64,000 nt of DNA from Cichorium intybus (GCA_023525715.1 CM042010.1:80601894-80665893), one strand, 5' to 3'. Positions 1-14,600 are shown, counted from the first letter of the stretch. The notes: generated by a model not told the origin, from the letters alone. Numbers and translations are program-made.

Positions 1-670
1 GTCTAGTCCTCTTTGTACCACCTTCCTTGATCATGAGAACTTGAGTGGTTTTCTTAGGCAGATTCTTTTCCACGGTAATTAGCATCCCATGAAATTCCGG
101 GATAGTATTGTTCAAACCATTCATGTTATAGTTCATGACAAAGGGATCAAAAGACTTTGTCAAGGAGTTAAGGATCATATCCGTTGCTAGCTCGTCAGGC
201 ATAACAACTCCAAGACGTGCCAAATGATCAATGTGACTCTTCATTTTGAGCACATAAGAGCTAACCGTCTGTCCATCCTCCATCTTGCAAGCATGGAAAG
301 CCCGAACTGTTTCGAACCTTTCTGTCCTTGCAAGTTGTTGGAACATTTCCTTTAATTGATTAATCATGTCATAGGTTGAATGACTCTCTAAATCCTTCTG
401 AAGGTCAGGAATCATGGTTGCCAACATTAGACATGATGCATCAATGGAGTCATCCATCTTTTTAAGCCATGCATCGTGTGCGGGCTTAGGGATGGCAGGG
501 GGCTCTTCAGGAAGTGGTTCATTGAGAACATATTCTTTCTTTTCCTGTTTCAGAACTATTCTCACACTACGGTACCAATCCAAGAAGTTGGTATGGTTAA
601 GTTTTTCTCCCTCAAGGAGGGACCGTAGTGAGGTTTTGTTAGGAGCCGGGTTTGTTGTGTTTGGTGCCAT
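1..670 (-). CDS. Copia gag-pol polyprotein, N-terminal gag part (partial)
   Basis: Start of a copia polyprotein: the ATG is the complement of 668-670, placed as in copia C, and the frame runs off the window edge after about 223 codons. The product is the capsid-type Gag (UBN2-like family), which packages element RNA in cytoplasmic particles. It begins MAPNTTN and carries the blocks LNHTNFLDWYRS, FETVRAFHACKMEDG and VLKMKSHIDHL, near-identical to copia C. The CCHC knuckle, protease and pol would lie beyond the left edge. I see no frameshift: the G run that lost one base in copia B is intact here. Confidence 0.88.
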   Translation of the reverse strand, partial: MAPNTTNPAPNKTSLRSLLEGEKLNHTNFLDWYRSVRIVLKQEKKEYVLNEPLPEEPPAIPKPAHDAWLKKMDDSIDASCLMLATMIPDLQKDLESHSTYDMINQLKEMFQQLARTERFETVRAFHACKMEDGQTVSSYVLKMKSHIDHLARLGVVMPDELATDMILNSLTKSFDPFVMNYNMNGLNNTIPEFHGMLITVEKNLPKKTTQVLMIKEGGTKRTR

Positions 671-2572
671 CTATAAAATTTTAACAAGGTTCAATTTAGT
701 AAATTATGATATTAAGTCCTTAATGATTAATACCCTTTCTTGTTTCATAAACTTTAATTGATTAAGGTCTAGAATCCAAGTTGCAATACAAACAAGCGGT
801 TAGGTATCCTTTATCCCGCCTATTCGAATCAACAAGGTAGGTAACGGTTTACCAATTATATCCAAATATAATTTCTAGAGATATGGGATCCGATTATAAC
901 ATTTATAAGTTTGGCATGTTTGATCCCATCTATGCCTTGGATTTCTAAGGCTTAGGTGACCTTTATCACAAAAGATTTCCAAACAAATCATCCCACTTAA
1001 ACGGACATGTAGTTTTGACAACTATTAATGGTTAGGTATCCTTTATCCCATCAATATTACAAAACTACCTCTTGTATCACAAGAAGACTCCAAGTGGTTA
1101 GGTAACCTTTATCCCACAAGGATATACAAGTGATACATGAGTGTCTTTAAGAGGTACGACATTGATTTGTAATTCGAAAGGGATTTGTATGTTTTACAAT
1201 TCTAATTTTTGAAAAACATATGGTATCATGTAGATTGCATGCATCCAATGAACATGGTACCATTAAAATCTTATTTTGTTAATTGGTTCCTTAATCATAA
1301 AATCTCCATTTTATTGATTCTTTGATTGTGGTCAAGATTACAATTAATATCCAATATTAAGTTTGAGTTTGATCACATATATGAGAACCAATTTTTAATC
1401 CTAAATAATTACCATTATTATTTAGGGTTGGAGTTTGTAAGAGTTCATAAAATCTCCATTTTATTTCTTGTTTCATTCATTTTCAAAACTTGACTTTATA
1501 GGTTTTATAGCAAAACCCATTTTAATAAAACCAATTTTATCACATCTTATGTTTTAAATGTCAACTTTGAAATTACAAACTCCTTGATGATTATGTTTAA
1601 TTATCTAGGTTGTCTAGCATGCAAAATCTTATTTTCATCCACAACATAAAATCATAAAACATTCAATCATCACATGCATGCATGGGTGCATAAACACAAG
1701 CCAACTAAGTTGATATTTCATGTGAGCCATACATGAAATATCAAGTCCAAACCTAGGGACAAAAGGGTGACAAAAACTCAACCAAATGATCTTCGATTTG
1801 GCTACAATTTTGCCAAGCTTCTTATATCATCAAATGACACTTGAACCACCATTTCTTGACACCATGAAGTGAGTTGTGATTTTTCTTGGCCTCCATAAAA
1901 CTCACGACAGGAACAGTGGCAGCAGGAAGGATTTATTGTGGTTTTGTTGCTTTCTTGGCTTCATTCTTAATTAAATTGATGCTTACACTTGCCAACACTT
2001 ATTGTATATGCTAGATATTAAAGTTACCAACAAGTATAGCATCAAAATACCAAGATATGAATTTATTTTGTGCCCCATAACAGGTCCGAAAATGGCAGCA
2101 GGAAAGCAGGAAAAATCGTTGCTGTTGGGTGCAATCTTCTCATGTCTTTATCTCCTTCTCTTGTTACATTTTGTGAAAGATATAAAATACAACTATTCAA
2201 ATATTTACAAAATGAACATAAGAAGGAAATAACTAATTATTATTACAAACCATTTGAATAAAAGAATAAATTACAACCATATCGAATTTAAACACAAAAC
2301 ATGCAACACATGGTCCTTGGCTTGTTTATGCACCATTTTATCACATAAAATCATAAGAAAATCAACACTTTGTTTTTCTAAGGCAACAATTATGTAACCA
2401 AATGCATGCAAACATAAATTTTAGTTGGTTACATAAAATCATAGATAATATACTTGCATGTTGCCAAAGAAGCCATGCATGAAACTTTCATTGAAGAAGA
2501 TGAACATTCATGGCTTCCAAAAACCAAGTTTATCCAAATAAACTTATTATCTAAACATGTAATATAGCCATG
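671..2572 (-). other. Copia leader (PBS-to-gag untranslated region)
   Basis: A 1.9-kb non-coding stretch between the primer-binding site and the gag start, collinear with the leaders of copia A, B and C. It holds four copies of a motif related to GGTTAGGTNNCCTTTATCCC (near 797, 948, 1029 and 1096) and one perfect hairpin (separate entry). Short open frames here are not conserved and I do not call them genes. A leader this long and conserved suggests RNA-level functions such as packaging or dimerisation; that is inference. Confidence 0.75.
1712..1742 (-). promoter_or_regulatory. Conserved leader hairpin
   Basis: Perfect inverted repeat with 12-bp arms (GATATTTCATGT and ACATGAAATATC) around a 7-nt loop. 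The same hairpin with the same loop occurs in copia A, B and C. It lies in the transcribed leader, so an RNA stem-loop is likely; its role is unknown. Confidence 0.7.
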
Positions 2573-2584
2573 GCTCTGATACCA
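2573..2584 (-). promoter_or_regulatory. Primer-binding site (initiator Met tRNA)
   Basis: In the element sense this reads TGGTATCAGAGC, the classic complement of the 3' end of plant initiator-Met tRNA, two bases inside the 5' LTR. It primes minus-strand cDNA synthesis. Confidence 0.92.
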
Positions 2585-2586
2585 AT

Positions 2587-3689
2587 TGTTGGAAATCATG
2601 TGTTCATGTGATAGTTTCAAAAACTTGGAGTTGCAACGGAAGCAAAAACATGAACACAAATTTCACTTCCAAGAGGATCATGCTACATGCATGTAGAGAT
2701 AAGATGAAGAAGAAGCATAGATTAAGTTCAAGATAACCTTTCTTCTTGGGTTTAGTTTGGACGAAATTGGTGACAAGGAATCAAGTTAGAATCCCTCTAT
2801 AGCTTAGTCCACCACAAGCTTGAACACCCAAGATGCTAGTCTTCAAAACTTGCAAGATAAAGCTCCCTTTTTCTTCAAAGCAAAAAACGATTTTGGCTTA
2901 TGTTCTTGAGAGAGTTTTTGGAGTATTTTGGCTGATCATTGTTCAACTTGAAAGTCACTCATCTCTCCTCTATATGGCCGGCCATGAGGTCACAAAACAC
3001 AAGGAATATATTGGTGCATGCACTCAAGAAAAGCTTCACATGTCCACATAGTCAATCCTTGATTCAAGAGAGAATATATCATGCTTCATTATAATATTCT
3101 CACATGGCCTTTTGGCACATGTTGTGGCCGGCCCCCATAAAGAAAAGAAAGAGGTTTATAACCTCTTATTATTTATAAACTTATCTTATAAGGTTTTATA
3201 AATAATAAACTTTCAAATTTTGTATAATGAAATAACATTTAAGTCATTATCATTAGTACAAACCTTTTAATAAACATGCCTTATGAATTGAAATATATAT
3301 ACATATACATATGTTTTAAATATATATGTATATATAATACATTTCAATATGCACATTTTATTTAATTCATCAATTAAATAAATAATAAAAGGTCTACCCA
3401 TAATTCAATTAAATCATTTAATAACTTAAACAAAATAATTGTTGTACTTAATTAATTCATCACATATGAATTATTAATCAACCATTAATTTTGGGAGTTA
3501 TTATTATTTACCTCAAATAATAATAACTTACAAAAATTAAATTGCAAGTTTAGTATCATTTGATGCTAAATCAAATTTAACATTCCAAATGATCAATTGG
3601 TGTCAAACTTGTTGTTGGTGTGACCCTATAGCATCATGTATTATTAGTAATATCATTTTATGATCATCCTTGGGCATTTAGAACTAACA
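2587..3689 (-). repeat. 5' LTR of leftmost copia element
   Basis: About 1.1 kb bounded by TG and CA (TGTTAGTTC ... TTTCCAACA in the element sense). The first 100 bp of U3 are nearly identical to the other copia LTRs in the window; the middle differs from A and B and is closest to C. The LTR supplies promoter and polyadenylation signals. The next base to the right is L1 sequence. Confidence 0.92.
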
Positions 3690-4026
3690 CTAGTGACGGT
3701 AATATTTTTTATTTTTCTGTTCGTAACGTTTGGCAGTCTATTCTCCCCTATGACCAGCCTGTTGATTGGTATCATCTGGTTTGGTTCTCCCAGAATATCC
3801 CTAGACATGCATTCATTCTATGGGTTGCTCTTAAAAATCGTCTTAAGACTCATGATAAATTCAAAATCTAGGATCCTAACTCCAATCTCAAATGTGCCTT
3901 CTGCGGGGATTGTGCGGATTCTCTTTCTCATCTCTTCTTTGAATGTGCTTTCCCTTCTAAGGTTTGGCATGACCTTCAACATGTCATGAATCTCTCCGTC
4001 CCCACTGATAGCTGGTCCGATATAAT
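3690..4026 (+). pseudogene. L1 ORF2 C-terminal fragment (LINE a)
   Basis: About 337 bp of L1 ORF2 covering the zf-RVT region (VDWYHLVWFSQN, then CAFCGDC and HLFFEC). It is nearly identical to 6060-6394 in LINE b and shares an in-frame TAG stop after the codons for KFKI. It has no poly(A) and ends abruptly in satellite. The shared stop indicates a duplicated piece of the same insertion, not an independent one. Its left side was probably interrupted by the copia element. Confidence 0.85.
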
Positions 4027-5790
4027 GGTCCATAACCCAGAACAACCCTTTCTATCATCAATAACGCAACACAACCCTTCATAATTGACCATAACCCATC
4101 ACAACCCTTCATAATAGTCCATAACCCGTACAACCCTTCATAATGGTCCATAACCCATCACAACCCTTCATAATGGTCCATAACCTGTACAACCCTTCAT
4201 AATGGTCCATAACCCATCACAACCCTTCATAATTGAACATAACCCATCACAACCCTTTGTAATGGTCCATAACCCATTACAACCCTTCATAATTGACCAT
4301 AACCTATCACAACCATTCATAATGGTCTATAACCCATCATAATCCTTCATAATGGTACATAACTTATCACAACCTACATAATGGTCAATAACCTATACAA
4401 CCCTTAATAATGGTCCATAACCCATCACAACCCTTTCTAATGGTCCATAACTCACAACCCCTTATAATTAACCATAACCCATCACAGCCCTTCATAGTGG
4501 TCCATATCCCAACACAACCCTTTCTATGGTCCATAACGCATCACAACCCTTCATAATTGACCATAACGTATCACAACCTTTCATAATGATCCATAGCCCA
4601 GCACAACCCTTCATAATTGACCATAACCTATCACATCCCTTCATAATGGTCTATAACCCATCATAATCCTTCATAATGGTACATAACTTATCACAACCTA
4701 CATAATGGTCAATAACCCATACAACCCTTAATAATTGTCCATAACCCATCACAATCCTTTCTAATGGTCCATAACTCACAACCCTTTATAATTAACCATA
4801 ACCCATCACAGCCCTTCATTATAGTCCATAACACATCACACCCTTTCATAATTGACCATAACCTATCACAACATTTCATAATGATCCATAACCCAGCACA
4901 ACCCTTTCTATGGTCCATAACCCATCACAACCCTTAAAAATGGTCCACAACCCGTCTTAACCCTTCATAATGAACCATAACCCATAACAACCCTTCATAA
5001 TGGTCTATAACCCATACAAACCTTATAATGGTCCATAACCCATCACAACACTTCTTAATTGACCATAACCCATCACAACCCTTTGTAATGGTCCATAAGC
5101 CATCACAACCCTTCATAATTGACCATAACCTATCACAACCCTTCATAATGGTCCATAACCCATCATAACCCATAATAATGGTCCATAACCATTACAACTT
5201 TATATTGGTCTATAACCGATCACAACCCTTTATAATGGTCTATAACCCATCACAACCCCTCATAATTGACCATAACCGATCACAATACTTCATAATGGTC
5301 CATAGCCCAGCACAACCCTTTCTACGGTCCATAACCCATCGCAACACTTCATAATTGACCTTAACCTATCACAACCCTTAATAATGGTGAATGACCCATC
5401 ATAATCCTTCATAATGGTCCATAACCCATCACAACCTTCATAATAATCCATAACCCATCACAACCCTTTCTATTGGTCCATAACCCATCACAACCCTTTC
5501 TATTGGTCCATAACCCATCACAATCCTTCGTAATTAACCATAACCCATCACAAATAACCCAGCACAACCTTTTCTATGATCCATAACCTATCACAACACT
5601 TCTTAATTGACCTTAACCCATCACAACCCTTCATAATGGTCCATAACTCAGCACAACCCTTTTTGTGGTCCATAAGCCATCATAACCATTTATAATTGAC
5701 CATAACCTATCACAACCTTTCAAAATCATCCATAACCCAACATAACCCTTTCTATGGTCCATAACCCATCACATCCCTTCATAATGGTCA
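4027..5790 (+). repeat. 30-bp satellite array, block 1
   Basis: Tandem monomers of about 30 bp made of CCATAACCCA, TCACAACCCT and TCATAATGGT (or TCATAATTGA) subunits. Variants include CAGCACAACCC, CATACAACCC and TTCTATGGT, which shorten the unit to 29 bp. No gene is seen; open frames on either strand are repeat artefacts. Confidence 0.95.
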
Positions 5791-7088
5791 AGATAAGAGA
5801 GTATATTGTTTCCCAGATTGGTGATGGGTGCTCTACATCCGCTTGGTTCGATAACTGGCATCCTGCTGGTCCCCTCTCTAAGTTCTTGTTTGCCCATGAC
5901 ATCAGGGCTGTGGGATTCAATCCTGATAGTAGGGTTGCTGACCTTATCCTCAACGGATCTTGGGTTCGGCCCAGTCAATGGAGGGACTCCCATCCTAATC
6001 TTCTACCTCATAACCCTCCTTCTCTTTCCCCTTCCGTTCCTGATAAACTCCAATAGAGATCTAGTGACGGTAATATTTTTTATTTTTCTGTTTGTAACAT
6101 TTGGCAGTCTATTCTCCCCTATGACCAGCCTGTTGATTGGTATCATCTGGTTTGGTTCTCCCAGAATATCCCTAGACATGCATTCATTCTATGGGTTGCT
6201 CTTAAAAATCGTCTTAAGACTCATGATAAATTCAAAATCTAGGATCCTAACTCCAATCTCAAATGTGCCTTCTACGGGGATTGTGCGGATTCTCTTTCTC
6301 ATCTCTTCTTTGAATGTGCTTTCCCTTCTAAGGTTTGGCATGACCTTCAACATGTCATGAATCTCTCCGTCCCCACTGATAGCTGGTCCGATATCATTAA
6401 TCAACTCAAGCCCGTGTCTAAGATTAAGACCATTTGGTCCATCATTAGAAGACTTGTGCTTACAGGAGCTGTTTACCACATTTGGCAGGAAAGAAATTTT
6501 CGAATTTTCAAAAAAACTAAAAGATCGTATCATGCAGTCGTGAATAGTGTTAAGGATGATATCCGTTGTAGACTGCTGAGTCTTTCTATGAAACCTTACA
6601 CTAATGTTAATTTGGCTAAAAGGATATGGACCATCCCTTAACAAACCTCCTATTTGCTTCTATTTTTTTTTTTTTTTGGTAACCGAGGACCCCACCCGAC
6701 CCATCCTTTGGATGACCCTGATGAAGCAACCTCGGGGCCCACGCACACCTGGCAGCAGGGTGGTCTGGGTCAATCACCTACGGGGGTAGAGAGGTGGCCA
6801 GTGGCCATCCCCTGATTGAAACCTAACACTCCCTATGGGGAAAGGGAGGGAGTAGGATTAGAACTTGTATGGTTTTTTTTTTGCAGCTTGTTTTCCTTTA
6901 TGTTATTGTTATGTTTCTGGTTCCATGTATTGTTTTGGTTCCTAGTTTAGCTTTCTTGTTGTCCTTTGGGGCTTGTCCCGATGGATTTTCTATTTTTTCC
7001 TTTGGTGGGGAGTCCCCAGCCTCTTATTGTATTTATTCTTTTTATTATAAAATTTGCCAGAGGTACCGTCCTCTTTACCAAAAAAAAA
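5791..7088 (+). pseudogene. 5'-truncated L1 LINE (LINE b), interrupted by a SINE
   Basis: L1 3' end: the zf-RVT part of ORF2 starting at the codons for REYIVSQIGDG, then the 3' UTR (1.3 kb including the SINE) and a short poly(A) at 7080-7088. ORF2 is dead: an in-frame TAG near 6051, another after KFKI near 6238, and a Cys to Tyr change in the first zinc pair (CAFYG). The 3' UTR ends with the conserved L1 terminus GCCAGAGGTACCGTCCTCTT seen in all copies here. The poly(A) joins satellite at AA|TGGTCC. A clear target duplication is not visible beyond TGGTC. Confidence 0.88.
6664..6864 (-). mobile_element. SINE, 5'-truncated, in L1 3' UTR
   Basis: In reverse complement this is the body of the SINE seen complete at 50720 and 59313: it ends GGTCCTCGGTTACC plus a poly(A) tail (poly-T on the plus strand). 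The tRNA-like head is missing; sequence begins at AAGTTCTAATCC. Compared with the full-length L1, about 11 bp of the L1 3' UTR was lost at the insertion, and the 5' junction shares the four bases CAAG between SINE and L1. Confidence 0.85.
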
Positions 7089-7482
7089 TGGTCCATAACC
7101 CATTGCAGCCCTTCATAATAGCCCATAACCCATAACAACCATTCATAATGGTCCATAACTTATACAAACATTCATAATGGTCCATAACCCATCACAACCC
7201 TTCATAATTGACCATAACCATCACAACCCTTTCTAATGGTCCATAACCTAGCACAACCCTTTCTATGGTTGATAACCAAACACAACCCTTCATAATTGAC
7301 CATAACCCATCTCAACCCTTCATAATGGTCCATAACCCATACAACCCTTCATAATAGTGCATAACCGATCACAACCCTTCATAATTGACCATAACCCATC
7401 ACAACCCTTTGTAATGGTCCATAAGCCATCGCAACCCTTCATAATTGACCATAACCCATCACAAACCTTTATAATAGTCCAT
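7089..7482 (+). repeat. 30-bp satellite array, block 2
   Basis: Same satellite between LINE b and copia A. The last five bases, TCCAT (7478-7482), are the left target duplication of copia A, so this block and block 3 were once contiguous. Confidence 0.94.
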
Positions 7483-8614
7483 TGTTGGAAATCAATGTTC
7501 ATGTGATAGGTTTTAAGAACTTTGAGTTGCAACGGAAGCAAGAATCATGAACACGAATTTCACTTCCAAGAGGATCATGCTATATGCATGTAAAGATTAA
7601 ATGAAAAAAAATAATCATGGAGATGATTTCAAGATCATACCATTGGGTTATTGAGCTTAAAATGGATGATTGATGATGGCAAGAAACCAAATTAGATTCC
7701 CTCTAAAGTTGATCCACCAACAAGCTTGGCAACACCAAGAAGATGCTAGTCTTCACTTGCAAATATCACCCTTTTGTAGCTTGATGCCAAATCCGAATTT
7801 TGCATGCAAGGTTAAGGTGCTTATGGTATGTTTTTGGCTGGGTTTTGGCAAGTAGGAGAGTGTCATAATGGTTTCAAAATCGTCCAAAGAGTCAAGCAAA
7901 AGAACTAGCCAAAAACTAGCTTCCTTATAAGCATGCATGTATGCTAAATCCAACGGTCAACCTAGGAAACATAAAGAATATTCCCATGTTGTGTTTGGCA
8001 TGCCCACACACCGTTCTTGGTGTGTGGTGGACGTGATTTTGAAGAGAGAGAGAGAAAGATTCTCTCATTTTATAAGTTATAAAGATTTTCCATAAAATGT
8101 TTACAAATAATAAACTCTTATTTCTCAATTCAACTCCTTTTATTTATTCACACATATATAAATATATATACACTTATAATTAACATATATACACATATAT
8201 ATGTTTATATATAAATGTATTTTCATATTATGTATTTATATATACATATATACATTTCATAATTATATATACATATACATTTATACATACATGTGAATTT
8301 TATTTTAACGCTTAAAATAACAAAAGGGTTAAATACTTATTATTTAAATCATCTAACAATTAAATGATATAAATAATCATATACACTCTCAAATTAATTC
8401 ATCTCATATGAATTATAACTTAGAACAATTATTATTTTTCATAAAATAATAATTCTCAAAACAAATTGCAATTATTATATCATTTGATAATGAATCAAAA
8501 TCATTATATCAAACAATCAAATTGGTGTCTAACTTGTTATTGGTGTGACCCTATAGGATCATGTGTTATTAGCAATATCATTTTATGATCATCCTTGGGC
8601 ATATAGAACTAACA
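7483..8614 (-). repeat. 3' LTR of copia A
   Basis: TG...CA-bounded LTR, about 98% identical by eye to 24663-25804. Contains a short GA tract (8043-8057) and AT-rich stretches. The adjoining PPT on its right side identifies it as the 3' LTR of a minus-strand element. Confidence 0.93.
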
Positions 8615-8625
8615 ATCTCCCACTT
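8615..8625 (-). promoter_or_regulatory. Polypurine tract of copia A
   Basis: In the element sense AAGTGGGAGAT, directly before the 3' LTR. The same tract is found at the same place in copia B. It primes plus-strand cDNA. Confidence 0.82.
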
Positions 8626-9430
8626 GCACAAGGTTGCATCATAAAGTGATACCGACAGTGGTGAACGTCTAGCAACATTTCACTGCCCCAATAATACATG
8701 ACAAAGTGTCATTCAACAACATCCAATTCTTCAGAAAGCTCGAGGCTCTAATTGATGCACTAAGTTATGTATCAGTTATCCCTTTGTCACAAACATCATG
8801 TTCAACATGAGACATGGATACACAGTCATTCTCATTTGTGTTAAACTTTTGATCAGGCACCTTAGATGTCCAACTCTCAACACATAAGAGGGACAAATCC
8901 CTTCTTGATTACATACGCCTCTCATGTAGTTCACACTATATCTGACAGTGGCCTTAATAGCTGCCTATTATTTCAAGAACAGCGTTTAACCATATCTAAG
9001 CATAGTATTCCCCACACTTGAGTCCCAAATATACATCTCAGGTCTAAGGATATCAAGATACTAACTTTATTCAAGAATTACTTATGACAACGATCCATGA
9101 AGTATTCTTGAAGCGGGTCTGGTCCAATACATGTTCACTAACAAGTACCTATGAATTTGGTTGCAACCTTTTGCTACTTTTACCCATAAAAGTCAACCAA
9201 TCCAATTCATATTAGTCTTACTTCATAGTTGCTCCCAACAACTATGATCGACTATGGACATTTAGAATAATTAGATTATTCAAGGATTAAACATGCTAAT
9301 ATAGAACACAACAATCATTAAATAAAAGAATCATATCACATATACATTATTTTAGTTTCAATAATTGTTGTTTACTTTGTTCCAAATACCCAAATACTAA
9401 ATTCAAATCAAATCCCATTTACTAGAATAA
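8626..9430 (-). other. 3' untranslated region of copia A
   Basis: About 800 bp between the fossil pol end and the PPT. Clearly homologous to 27137-27908 in copia B (for example GTCTAGCAACATTTCACTG in both). No coding region is seen. Confidence 0.75.
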
Positions 9431-11286
<1,856 letters not shown>

Positions 11287-11291
11287 GCATC

Positions 11292-11410
11292 TGCTAAGCA
11301 TCCACTTAAGTGTTCGGTTATAGAAAGGGTTAGAATGGAAACTCAGCAAAATAAAGAGCATGTTTGAGTGGAAGGGCATTTTCGGTATTTTAATTATTGG
11401 GTTTGTTATT
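11292..11410 (+). repeat. 5' LTR of Ty3-type element, first part
   Basis: First 119 bp of the LTR, up to the L1 insertion point. It matches 20501-20619 with a few substitutions. Its last 12 bases (GGGTTTGTTATT) are one copy of the L1 target duplication. Confidence 0.9.
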
Positions 11411-11665
11411 TTTTTTTGGGTAAAGAGGACGGTACCTCTGGCAAATTTTATTAATAAAAAGAATAAATACAATAAGAGGCTGGGGACTCCCCACCAAAGG
11501 AAAAAACACAAAATCCATCGGGACAGGCCCCAATGGACAACAACAAAGTTAAACTAGAAACCAAAACAGTACATGGAAACAGAAACATAATCATAAAATA
11601 AAAGAAACCAACCTGCAAAAACAAACCATACAAGAAGAGAAATAAAGAAGCAAATAGGAGGTTTG

Positions 11666-14600
11666 TTAAGGGATGGTCCATATCCTTTTAGCCAAATTAA
11701 CATTAGTGCAAGGTTTCATAGAAAGACTCAACAGTCTACAACGGATATCATCCTTAATACTATTCACGACTGCATGATATGATCTTTTTGTTTTTTTGAA
11801 AATTCAAAAATTTCTTTCCTGCCAGATGTGGTAAATTGCTCCAGCAAGCACAAGTCTTCTAATGATGGACCAAATGGTGTTAATCTTAGACACGAGTTTG
11901 AGTTGATTAATGATATCGGACCAGCTATCAGTTGGGACGGAGAGATTCATGACATGTTGAAGATCATGCCAAACCATAGAGGGGTAAGAACACTCGAAAA
12001 AAAGATGTGAAAGGGAATCAGCACAAATCCCGCAGAAGGCACATATAAGATTGGAGTTAGTATCCCAGATTTTTATTTTATCATGAGTCTTAAGACGATT
12101 TTTAAGAGCAACCCAAAGAATGAATGCATGTCTAGGGATATTCTGGGAGAACCAAACCAGATGATACCAATCAACAGGCTGGTCATAGGGCCGAATAGAC
12201 TGCCAAACAGAACGCACAGAAAAATCAGAAATATTACCGTGACTAGATCTCCATTGGAGTTTATCAGGAACGGATAGGGATAGAGAGGGAGGGTTTTGAG
12301 GAAGAAGATTAGGATGGGAGTCCCTCCATTGAGCTGGCCGAACCCAAGATCCATTGATGATAAGGTCAGCAACCTTACTATCAGGATTGAATCCTGCAGC
12401 CCTGATGGCACGTGCAGAAATGAATTTAGAGAAGGGACCAGCAGGATGCCAGTTATCGAACCAAGCAGATATAGAGGATCCATCACCAATCTGTGAAACA
12501 ATAAAATCTCTTATCTTACTTCGCATATCTAGGATGTTTCGCCAAGCAAAACCTGAACCGTATTTTTTGGGGGCATCCCAAAAATTACGTCCACAGAGAC
12601 GATATGAATGGATCCACTTGACCCATAGGGAATCCTTCTTAGAGAGGAGTCTCCAAGCATGGGAAGCCATAAGGGCAACATTCCAAACAGCAAGATTACG
12701 GATTCCAAGTCCACCATGTTCCTTAGGGAGACACACAGTTTTCCAGGAAACTTTTGCTTTACCGTTTCAACTCACCATGGCACCAGAGGAAACCCCTCAT
12801 GAGTTTCTCAATTTCTTTAGAAATAGATTTAGTAAGAATAAAAACAGAAGCCCAATAGATTTGCATAGAAGAAAGAACAGATAGAATAAGTTTAAGACGG
12901 CCAGCAAATGAGAGAGTTTTGTTTTTCCAGTCATTAATCCTGCATTTGACTTTATCAACAAGACCTTTACAGTCCTTATGGGCAAGACGGGTGGTGATAA
13001 GAGGGATGCCAAGGTATCGGACAGGAAAAGATCCCTCAGGGAACCCAACCATATGCTCTATAGCAGTTCTAGTTCTATCACCAAGATTGCAATAAAAGGC
13101 TTCGCTTTTCGCAACATTAGGATGGAGCCCAGAAACCCCCAAGAATTCAGCAAGGGAGTCACATATGATGCTTACCGAAGATCTATCCCCATGAGAGAAT
13201 AGTAGAATATCATCGGCAAAACATAAATGTGTGATATTCTGTTCCTCACATTGACGGTGGAATTTAAACGAATCGGATTCAAAAAATTTTCTCTTGAGCA
13301 TAAGGTTAAGGACCTCCATAACAAGAGTGAAGAGATAGGGAGAGAGAGGGTCACCTTGGCGAAGCCCCCGTTTACCGTCGAAAAAACCATGTATGTTACC
13401 ATTGATACTCACTGAGTAAGCCGTAGTGGAAACACATGTCATTATCCAGTCAATCATACGGTCGAGGAAACCAAATCCAATCAAGATGTTGCGAAGAAAA
13501 GACCAGTCGACGGTGTCATAAGCTTTTTGAATATCGACTTTAAAAGCACACCTTGGTGGTCCTCGTTGCCGATGATAATCCCGCATTAGCTCATGGACAA
13601 GAAGAACGGTGTCGGAGATCAAACGACCAGGGATGAAAGCAGACTGGTTATCATTAACCAAGCAAGAGAGATGATTCTTGATACGGTCCGCGATAATCTT
13701 GCTGATACATTTGTAAATAACATTACAGCATGCTATAGGACGAAAATCAGTGACTTTGGAAGGGGAGTCAACCTTATGTATGAGAGCAAGTACGGTGTTG
13801 TTGAAAGACTTAAGGAGTTTTCCAGACCAAAAAAACTCCTTAACCGCCAAGCAAACATCAGTACCCACAATATCCCAAGCAGACTTGAAGAACTTAGCCG
13901 TGAAGCCATCTGGACCCGGGGCTTTATCATCTCCCATTTGGAACATGACACCCTTGATCTCCTCATCCGTAACCGGAGTAAGCATGGCGGCAGACTGGAT
14001 AGGGGATAGCTTATTAGAGAAAAGGGAACAAGGGTCACGAATAGGAATGGAAGGGTAGGCAGAACCTAAGAAATTTTGAAAGTGGGAAACAAAAAGATTA
14101 GGAAGGCCATTTCCCGTTATCCAGTTTCCATGAGCATGCTGGATAGAATCAATACGACTACGCGATAATCGGCTTCTAACCGATTTGTGGAAGAATCCAG
14201 AATTTTTATCTCCCTCACGCAGCCAGTCAACCTTGGCCTTTTGTTTCAGAAACCTCTCTTCATCAAGGGTAGCCTCGTTATAAGCAAGGAGATATCTGCA
14301 TTGTTCTTCATGAAGATCCTTATTGAAAGGGTCCCGATCCAGAGCAATCTGAATTCTATCAAGTTCAGTACGTAGGGAGATAACCTTAGAGAAGATGTTG
14401 CCCTGTCTACGAAGAAGAAGACGCAAAGGTTTTTTCAAGATTTTAAGGTTTTGGAAAACCTTATACATCCTATATCCAGGAATATTGGAATTCCAAGAAT
14501 CTGCAATAACCTGCTTGAAATCTTGTTTATAAGTCAGGAAATTAGGGAATTTGAATGGTTTCGCCCTAAACGTATACCTACTGGGAAGAGAAACCACCGC

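Larger units (their letters stand above)
1..3689 (-). mobile_element. Partial Ty1/copia element (left end outside window)
   Basis: The 5' half of a minus-strand copia retrotransposon: 5' LTR at the high-coordinate end, initiator-Met tRNA primer-binding site, 1.9-kb non-coding leader, then gag running off the left edge. Order, leader sequence and gag are the same as in copia B and C further right, so it belongs to the same family. The 5' LTR abuts an L1 fragment. The 5-bp target duplication is predicted to be CTAGT, the first bases after the LTR, but the partner copy lies outside the window. Confidence 0.92.

Noticed and set aside
2002..3051. Small open frames in copia leaders and LTRs (for example 2002-2232 and 2833-3051), and 63312-63620
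   Set aside because: They are not conserved among sibling elements and lie in non-coding LTR or leader sequence.
3660..3989. 109-codon frame starting in the LTR and crossing into L1
   Set aside because: It is out of the ORF2 frame; the true L1 frame in this piece is a pseudogene with a stop.
4709..5173. Open frames on the minus strand coding repeats such as MKGCDGLWTI, and plus-strand MVHNPSQPFI repeats, across all satellite blocks
   Set aside because: The 30-bp monomer is a multiple of three, so any frame that is open in one monomer stays open. Frames are broken by 29-bp variants, occur in several registers, and have no conserved start or context.
4027..5790. CRISPR-like regular repeats of about 30 bp
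   Set aside because: There are no unique spacers, monomers are directly adjacent and degenerate, and all other content is plant nuclear.
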